A DNA stretch of 10,169 nucleotides from contig JAFOGM010000222.1 of the NCBI GenBank assembly GCA_017386805.1, positions 1 to 10,169 on the forward strand, read 5' to 3'. Positions 5,474 through 10,169 of the stretch are shown here, one piece after another (within the stretch, counting starts at the first letter, position 1; the number at the start of each line of letters is the position of its first letter). Source of the stretch: Bacillota bacterium (GTDB lineage Bacteria > Bacillota > Clostridia > Peptostreptococcales > Anaerovoracaceae). Below the pieces are notes generated by a model. The model was not told the origin of the DNA. It saw only the letters and a list, made by a program, of their open reading frames with translations, and did no database searches. The translations under genes and the position numbers were made by a program.

Positions 5474-8400
5474 GTGAATAAATTCAGACTGAATATCGAC
5501 GGAAAGGAAGTCCTGGGTATCCCCGGACAGACAATCCTGGAAGTCGCTAAAGAAAATGATATTTTCATTCCGACCCTCTGCTATGACGAACGCACCGAAA
5601 TCTACGGTGCCTGCGGTCTGTGCGTAGTAGAAGTGGAAGGTAATCCTAAACTGTGTAAGGCTTGTGCGACCACCATCGGCCCCAACATGGTAATCAAGAC
5701 CAACACCGAAAGAGTCATCGAATCCAGAAAGACCAACCTGGAACTGCTGCTCTCTGACCACGTTGGTGATTGCCGTCCGCCTTGCGTAAAGGCTTGCCCC
5801 GCTGGCACCGATTGCCAGGGTTACGTAGGCCTGATCGCTAACGGTCAGTACACCGAAGCTCTGAAGCTGGTTAAGGACAAGATGCCTATCCCCGCTTCCA
5901 TCGGTCGTGTATGTCCCCATCCCTGTGAAAAGGACTGCCGCCGCGGTCTGATCGATGAACCGATCAACATCCTGAACCTGAAGAGATTCGTAGCAGACAG
6001 AGATATGCTGGAAGAAGAAGCTTATCTGCCGGAATGTGCTCCTGACACCGGTAAGAGAGTTGCTGTGATCGGTGGTGGCCCCTACGGTCTGTCCATGGCT
6101 TACTTCCTGAGACAGATGGGTCACGCTGTAACCATCTTCGAAGCAATGCCCAAGCTGGGCGGTATGCTGCGCTACGGTATTCCTGAATACAGACTGCCCA
6201 AGGAAGTACTGGATGAAGAAATCAATCTGGTAGCAGCACTGGGCGTTGAAATGATGACCAACACCAAGATCGGTAAGGACATCCCCTTCGAAACCATCCG
6301 TGCTGACTTCGATGCTGTATGTATCGGTATCGGTGCTTGGGTTTCCACCGGCGTTGGCTGCAAGGGCGAAGACGCTGAAGGCGTAATCGGTGGTATCGAC
6401 TTCCTGCGTAAGGTTGTTAGAAACGAAGAAATCGTTCTGGGTAAGAACGTTGCAATCGTTGGTGGTGGTAACACCGCTATGGACGCTTGCCGTACCGCTG
6501 TTCGTCTGGGTGCTGAAAATGTTTACAACATCTATCGTCGTACCAAGGACGAAATGCCTGCTGACCACGTAGAAATCGAAGAAGCAGAAGAAGAAGGTGT
6601 AATTTTCAAGAATCTGACCAATCCTATTGAAGTAAAGAAGGATAAGAAGGGTCACGTTAAGCAGGTTGTTCTGCAGGTTATGGAACTGGGCGAACCGGAT
6701 GCATCCGGACGTCGTCGTCCCATCGCTGTGGAAGGTAAGACCGAAACTCTGGAAATCGACACCATGATCCTGGCTATCGGTCAGGCTGTAGATCCCTCCG
6801 GCTTCGATGGTCTGGAACTGACCAGAAAGAAGGGTATCGTATACGATAAGGGAACCTTCATGACCTCCATCCCCGGCGTATTCGCTGGCGGTGACTGCGG
6901 TAATGACAAGATCTCTATCGCAATCGAATCCATCGCTGACGCTAGAAAGGGCAGCTACATCGTAGATGCTTACCTGAATGGCGAAGAAGTAGAATACAAG
7001 CCTCAGTTCACCGTACAGAGAACTGACATCACCAGAGAAACCTTCGAAGACAGAGAAAGAGAATGCCGTCCGGTACCCGTTCAGCTGTCCGCAGAAGAAA
7101 GAAAGGACAACTTCTCTGAAGTTGTTTACAGCGGTTACTCTGAAGAACAGGCTCTGGCTGATGCAAACAGATGTCTGGAATGCGGCTGCCACGATTACTT
7201 CGAATGTAAGCTGATCGACTTCGCAAACCAGTACGACGTTAAGCCGGAACGTTTCGCAGGCGAAGTGAACAAGATCGAATTCAACGACGATCATCCGTTC
7301 ATCATGAGAGACCCCAACAAGTGTATCCTGTGCGGTCTGTGCGTTCGCGTATGTGACGAAGTTATGGGTATCGGTGCTCTGGGTCTGGTTAAGAGAGGCT
7401 TCGACACTGTTGTTAAGCCGACTCTGGAACTGCCTCTGGCAGAATCCGGTTGTGTATCCTGCGGTCAGTGCGTAAGCGTATGTCCGACTGGTGCACTGGG
7501 TGAAAGACTGACCATTCCTAAGTCTGTTCCTGTAGAAACTGAAGTGATCGAAACTACCTGTTCCTACTGCTCCGTTGGTTGTACCATGGATCTGCACTAC
7601 AAGGGTGACCTGCTGATTAAGGCTGTTCCCTCCAAGGAAGGTGCTGTGAACAAGGGTCTGATGTGCGGTAAGGGTAAGTTCGGTTTCGACTGCGCAGAAC
7701 TGGAAGGTAAGCTGGTTGATCCTATGATCAAGAACGCTGCTGGCGCATTCGAAGAATGTGACTACCACGAAGCATTCGTTATGACTGCGAAGAAGGCAGA
7801 AGCTGTGGCTGCTCGTCACGGTAAGAAGGCTGTTGCTGTTGCAATCTCCGACAGATACACCAACGAAGAAGCTTATGCAATCAAGAAGTTCGCTACCGAA
7901 ATCGGTGCTAAGACTCTGTGCTTCAACAACAGAGAAAGCGGTATCGCTAAGGTTCTGGGCAGAGATGCTTCTCCCAACACCATCGATGAACTGCTGTCCA
8001 CCGAACTGATCCTGGTTTGCGGTTTCAACTCTGTAATGAACCCCGTGATCCAGATCAAGCTGAAGGAAGCTGCGAAGAACGGTGCTAAGGTCATCCTGAT
8101 CAACCCCGAAGAATATCCGCAGCACATGAACTTCCTGACCAAGGAAATTTACACTGAAAACACTCTGGGCTTCCTGAAGGCCATGGCTAAGGCTCTGGTT
8201 AAGATGGGCAAGGGTGAAAATATCGAAGGTTTCGAAGAATTCAAGAAGTGCCTGACCAGAACCAAGGCTGACGATGAAGCTACCGCTGTAGCTGAAATGT
8301 ACGCAAAGGCTAAGAAGGCAATGATCGTATTCCAGCAGAACCTGATCACCACTGACGCTGCTACCCTGCTGGCTGACATCGCTGTGATCTCCGGTCACAT

Positions 8401-8977
8401 TGGTGCTCCCAGAGACGGTATGTTACAGCTGAAGGCTAAGAACAACTCTCAGGGTCTGATCGACCTGGGTATCCGCGCAGGTGAAGAAGCTATGGAAGGC
8501 GTTAAGGCGCTGCTGTGCTTCGGCGAAGATCCGGACTTCGATATGTCCGATCTGGAATTCCTGATGGTAAGCGATACTCACATGACCGATACCGCTCTGA
8601 AGGCTGACGTGATCATCCCCGGAACTGCGTTCGCAAGTGCTGATGGTACCTACACCAACACTGAACGTCGTCTGCAGGCAGTAGAACCGGCGATCTACGA
8701 AGATGTTGTATTCAACAACTGGGAAATCGCTGCAGAACTGGCTCACGTATTCGAAGTAGAATTCGACTTCGATGACGCAGGTGATATCTCCGAAGAAATG
8801 GACGATATGATCCTGGAATACAAGTACGCTACCATTGGCGACATTTGGGAAGGCGTACTGGCATGTGAAGAACCGAAGCTGATCGCTGTTAAGGATGGCG
8901 AATTCGCTGACGAACTGAAGTGCACTGATAACCTGATGAACGTAATCAACGAAAGATTACCGAAGAAGGCTAGATAA
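5474..8977 (+). CDS. NuoG-GltD fusion subunit: NADPH-FAD/Fe-S transhydrogenase large subunit (StnC-like)
   Basis: A 1167-residue fusion. Residues 1-95 are a NuoG/HydA-type [2Fe-2S] domain (Cys36, 47, 50, 61). Residues 96-175 are a GltD-type iron-sulfur region (Cys100, 104, 108, 114; Cys147, 151, 155). Residues 195-505 are a GltD/NfnB-like flavoprotein: FAD loop GGGPYG (200-205), NADPH loop GGGNTA (330-335) with YRR (354-356) suited to the 2'-phosphate, and GVFAGGDC (468-475). A cysteine cluster follows (567, 570, 572, 578), then 2x[4Fe-4S] ferredoxin (617, 620, 623, 627; 660, 663, 666, 670), then a molybdopterin-oxidoreductase-like part with [4Fe-4S] Cys696, 699, 703, 731 and NTERR (1062-1066). 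The catalytic Cys/Sec segment of formate dehydrogenase is not found and the C-terminal cofactor-binding domain seems missing. No H-cluster motif is present. With the two upstream genes this fits the Sporomusa-type Nfn (StnABC), which couples NADPH, NAD and ferredoxin; that match is from memory of the architecture. The start is GTG, with AGGAGG (5460-5465) 8 nt upstream. Alternatively it could be an uncharacterised NuoEFG-like oxidoreductase. Confidence 0.94.
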   Translation: MNKFRLNIDGKEVLGIPGQTILEVAKENDIFIPTLCYDERTEIYGACGLCVVEVEGNPKLCKACATTIGPNMVIKTNTERVIESRKTNLELLLSDHVGDCRPPCVKACPAGTDCQGYVGLIANGQYTEALKLVKDKMPIPASIGRVCPHPCEKDCRRGLIDEPINILNLKRFVADRDMLEEEAYLPECAPDTGKRVAVIGGGPYGLSMAYFLRQMGHAVTIFEAMPKLGGMLRYGIPEYRLPKEVLDEEINLVAALGVEMMTNTKIGKDIPFETIRADFDAVCIGIGAWVSTGVGCKGEDAEGVIGGIDFLRKVVRNEEIVLGKNVAIVGGGNTAMDACRTAVRLGAENVYNIYRRTKDEMPADHVEIEEAEEEGVIFKNLTNPIEVKKDKKGHVKQVVLQVMELGEPDASGRRRPIAVEGKTETLEIDTMILAIGQAVDPSGFDGLELTRKKGIVYDKGTFMTSIPGVFAGGDCGNDKISIAIESIADARKGSYIVDAYLNGEEVEYKPQFTVQRTDITRETFEDRERECRPVPVQLSAEERKDNFSEVVYSGYSEEQALADANRCLECGCHDYFECKLIDFANQYDVKPERFAGEVNKIEFNDDHPFIMRDPNKCILCGLCVRVCDEVMGIGALGLVKRGFDTVVKPTLELPLAESGCVSCGQCVSVCPTGALGERLTIPKSVPVETEVIETTCSYCSVGCTMDLHYKGDLLIKAVPSKEGAVNKGLMCGKGKFGFDCAELEGKLVDPMIKNAAGAFEECDYHEAFVMTAKKAEAVAARHGKKAVAVAISDRYTNEEAYAIKKFATEIGAKTLCFNNRESGIAKVLGRDASPNTIDELLSTELILVCGFNSVMNPVIQIKLKEAAKNGAKVILINPEEYPQHMNFLTKEIYTENTLGFLKAMAKALVKMGKGENIEGFEEFKKCLTRTKADDEATAVAEMYAKAKKAMIVFQQNLITTDAATLLADIAVISGHIGAPRDGMLQLKAKNNSQGLIDLGIRAGEEAMEGVKALLCFGEDPDFDMSDLEFLMVSDTHMTDTALKADVIIPGTAFASADGTYTNTERRLQAVEPAIYEDVVFNNWEIAAELAHVFEVEFDFDDAGDISEEMDDMILEYKYATIGDIWEGVLACEEPKLIAVKDGEFADELKCTDNLMNVINERLPKKAR

Positions 8978-8990
8978 GAATTGATGGATG

Positions 8991-9018
8991 CGGGCGTTCC
9001 GTAAGGGACGCCCGTTTT
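8991..9018 (+). terminator. Intrinsic terminator of the transhydrogenase operon
   Basis: CGGGCGTTCC (8991-9000) pairs with GGGACGCCCG (9005-9014) over 10 bp with one G-T wobble, with loop GTAA and then TTTT (9015-9018). It starts 13 nt after the stop of the large subunit. The T run is short, so some read-through into the next gene is possible. Confidence 0.88.
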
Positions 9019-9068
9019 CAAAAATGATCCTGCTGGATCAAAAAATACAAAAGTAAGGACAAAGACAA

Positions 9069-9542
9069 ATGCTTGGAAGAATTTGGGCGTGGATGAACCG
9101 CCATTCTGGATTGGTTATTTTCTCAATGCTGCTGGTGATCGTTGCCGGTGCAGTAGTGACGATGGGTGTATTTGATGATGATCGTGAAGACCGTTACAAT
9201 CAGCTGATCGCCGCGTATGAATTCATATCCGATGAAGAAGTCGGTATTGGTACCTGGGATACCGAAGAAGCCTGGAAAGCTGGGATGAATGAGATGATGG
9301 ATCTCTGCCCTAAGGAAATGTTCCAGAATGGTTTTCTCTATGGAGATAATGAAGTTCTGCGTTCCTGCCTGCGTAACGTTCGTCGTGTGAAGTTTGGAGA
9401 TGAGCACATCGAAGAAATCGCTGAACTGGTGGAGGAACTGAAAGTAGAAGATAACAGTAAGTGGGGTATGTACCGCTGTAAGGTAGATAAGAAACAGATC
9501 AAGGAAATCAACTATCTGACCGGGATTCGTATGATCTACTAA
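9069..9542 (+). CDS. Hypothetical single-pass membrane protein
   Basis: I do not recognise this 157-residue protein. One hydrophobic segment spans about residues 14-34, preceded by Arg4, Arg11 and His12, which predicts a signal-anchor with the N terminus in the cytoplasm and about 120 residues outside. The soluble part is strongly acidic (DDDREDR at 37-43, EEIAELVEELKVED at 115-128), probably helical, with Cys80, Cys100 and Cys137 and no lipobox. The ATG has a modest TAAGGA (9054-9059) 9 nt upstream; Met9 is a weaker alternative. Codon use is less biased than in the preceding operon. No clear promoter is visible in the 91-nt gap, so it may depend on read-through of the upstream terminator or on a weak promoter. 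It ends at its own strong terminator. Function is unknown. Confidence 0.75.
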   Translation: MLGRIWAWMNRHSGLVIFSMLLVIVAGAVVTMGVFDDDREDRYNQLIAAYEFISDEEVGIGTWDTEEAWKAGMNEMMDLCPKEMFQNGFLYGDNEVLRSCLRNVRRVKFGDEHIEEIAELVEELKVEDNSKWGMYRCKVDKKQIKEINYLTGIRMIY

Positions 9543-9571
9543 GTGCTGTGTAAATAAAGAAGGAAAGAATG

Positions 9572-9601
9572 GAAGCTTTGAATCATCAAAGCTTCTTTTT
9601 T
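9572..9601 (+). terminator. Strong intrinsic terminator
   Basis: A perfect 10-bp stem pairs GAAGCTTTGA (9572-9581) with TCAAAGCTTC (9586-9595), with loop ATCA and then six T (9596-9601). It lies 29 nt after the stop of the small membrane-protein gene. Confidence 0.92.
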
Positions 9602-9706
9602 GTTGATGTTTCGAACGGACTGAAACTGGGAATCAATGTTACAAACCTATGAGAAATTTTAATGAGTTTCTTAACATTTTTTCAGCGATTCTAAGCAATA
9701 AGTTGA

Positions 9707-9735
9707 GTGACAACCTGTTGGAATTATGCTATAGT
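9707..9735 (+). promoter_or_regulatory. Predicted promoter of the downstream M20 peptidase gene
   Basis: The -35 GTGACA (9707-9712) and -10 TATAGT (9730-9735) are spaced 17 bp apart with an extended -10 TG (9727-9728). The start is expected near 9742, giving a leader of about 58 nt. A GTTG/CAAC inverted repeat (9702-9714) overlaps the -35. The remaining non-coding DNA from 9602 to 9700 is AT-rich and shows nothing I can name. Confidence 0.65.
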
Positions 9736-9799
9736 TAAGATGTATGAGATGATTGGAAAAGTTCTGAAAGTTTCAGCTTTTATAAGGAGAGGAAAAGTC

Positions 9800-10169
9800 A
9801 TGACAAACAAGATCGGCATTACAAAAATGACTGAACTGCTTCAGAAGCTGGTGTCCATCGAAAGTCCGTACTTCCATGAGGAAGAAGTGATGGCTTACGT
9901 GGAAGGATGGCTGAAAGAACGAAATTTACCTGTGGAGGTTCATACCTATGAGGATACCCGTGTAACGGGGTTCAAGGGAAAGAACATTACCGGGTGCCTG
10001 GACGGGGGAAAGCCCGGTCCGGTGATCTACCTGAACGGTCATCTGGATACCGTGGATATCTGCGATGGCTGGACGAAGGATCCGCTGGCCGGAGAAGTGA
10101 TCGACGGTAAGATGTACGGAACCGGAGCGCTGGATATGAAGTCCGGCTGCGCGGCGATCCTGTTAGCTG
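9800..10169 (+). CDS. M20-family peptidase/deacylase, ArgE/DapE type (3' end cut by window)
   Basis: The first 123 residues of a zinc-dependent peptidase or deacylase of the ArgE/DapE/CPG2 group, open to the window edge; such enzymes are usually about 380-450 residues. Visible motifs are ESP (21-23) in the N-terminal helix region, GHLDTV (80-85) with metal ligand His81 and catalytic Asp83, and YGTGALDMKSG (106-116) with Asp112 as the metal-bridging residue. The Glu-Glu pair and the C-terminal ligand lie beyond the window, so the substrate (acyl-ornithine, succinyl-diaminopimelate, a dipeptide or other) cannot be assigned. AAGGAG (9784-9789) lies 10 nt from the ATG. A promoter at 9707-9735 and a terminator at 9572-9601 indicate its own transcription unit. 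It differs from the M20D enzyme at the start of the window, which uses a Cys ligand. Confidence 0.88.
   Translation, partial: MTNKIGITKMTELLQKLVSIESPYFHEEEVMAYVEGWLKERNLPVEVHTYEDTRVTGFKGKNITGCLDGGKPGPVIYLNGHLDTVDICDGWTKDPLAGEVIDGKMYGTGALDMKSGCAAILLA

Noticed and set aside
5468..8398. 976-codon open frame on the minus strand inside the large-subunit gene
   Set aside because: Its codons pair exactly with those of the plus-strand gene, so it is open only because the gene avoids TTA, CTA and TCA codons. The first TTA beyond it is at 8423. The predicted protein is low-sense, lacks motifs, and has no ribosome site.
3171..8977. Reading the operon as an [FeFe]-hydrogenase, formate dehydrogenase or respiratory complex I
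   Set aside because: The large subunit has no H-cluster cysteine motifs and no Cys/Sec-His formate site, and no membrane subunits flank the operon. The built-in GltD-like NADPH module argues for a transhydrogenase.
9025..9040. TGATCC-TGCT-GGATCA palindrome after the operon terminator
   Set aside because: Only 6 bp and followed by A rather than T on the plus strand. It could act as a weak minus-strand terminator, but no minus-strand gene approaches from the right.
1..10169. CRISPR arrays, insertion sequences, phage genes, toxin-antitoxin pairs, tRNA or rRNA genes
   Set aside because: No regularly spaced repeats, transposase-like frames, cloverleaf-like sequences or rRNA-like stretches were seen on either strand.

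Overview
The window looks like chromosomal DNA from a strictly anaerobic Bacillota (Firmicute). The evidence is strong AGGAGG ribosome binding sites, a class I T-box riboswitch, and a NAD(P)H/ferredoxin flavin-iron-sulfur complex of the type found in fermenters and acetogens. The fused 1167-residue subunit and the codon style make me think of the Negativicutes (Sporomusa, Acidaminococcus or Phascolarctobacterium relatives), but that placement is inference. There are seven protein genes. I see no tRNA, rRNA, CRISPR array, insertion sequence or phage gene.

Left part (1-2860). A plus-strand M20D-type metal-dependent amidohydrolase ends at a hairpin terminator. It converges there on a minus-strand, apparently single-gene trpB (tryptophan synthase beta chain). 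Upstream of trpB is a complete Trp-specific T-box leader. It has a promoter, a Stem I with a UGG specifier, a T-box bulge UGGC that matches the GCCA end of tRNA-Trp, and mutually exclusive antiterminator and terminator helices. This trpB should therefore be switched on when uncharged tRNA-Trp accumulates.

Middle (2860-9018). A divergent promoter region carries two inverted repeats, one overlapping the forward -35 box and one at the predicted transcription start. A leader of about 225 nt with several possible hairpins follows, then a tight three-gene operon. The operon encodes a NuoE-like [2Fe-2S] protein, a NuoF-like NADH/FMN subunit with an extra 2x[4Fe-4S] tail, and a very large subunit. 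The large subunit fuses a NuoG-type [2Fe-2S] domain, a complete GltD/NfnB-like NADPH-FAD module, 2x[4Fe-4S] ferredoxin and a shortened, apparently catalytically dead molybdopterin-oxidoreductase-like domain. There is no hydrogenase H-cluster and no formate-dehydrogenase Sec/Cys site. The best reading is a soluble electron-bifurcating NADH/NADPH/ferredoxin transhydrogenase resembling the Sporomusa-type Nfn (StnABC). NADH would react at the NuoF-like subunit, NADPH at the GltD-like module, and the iron-sulfur chain would link both to ferredoxin. Strong codon bias suggests high expression. A terminator closes the operon.

Right part (9019-10169). A small single-pass membrane protein of unknown function has its own terminator. 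After it comes a promoter and the 5' part of a second M20-family peptidase/deacylase (ArgE/DapE type), cut by the window edge.
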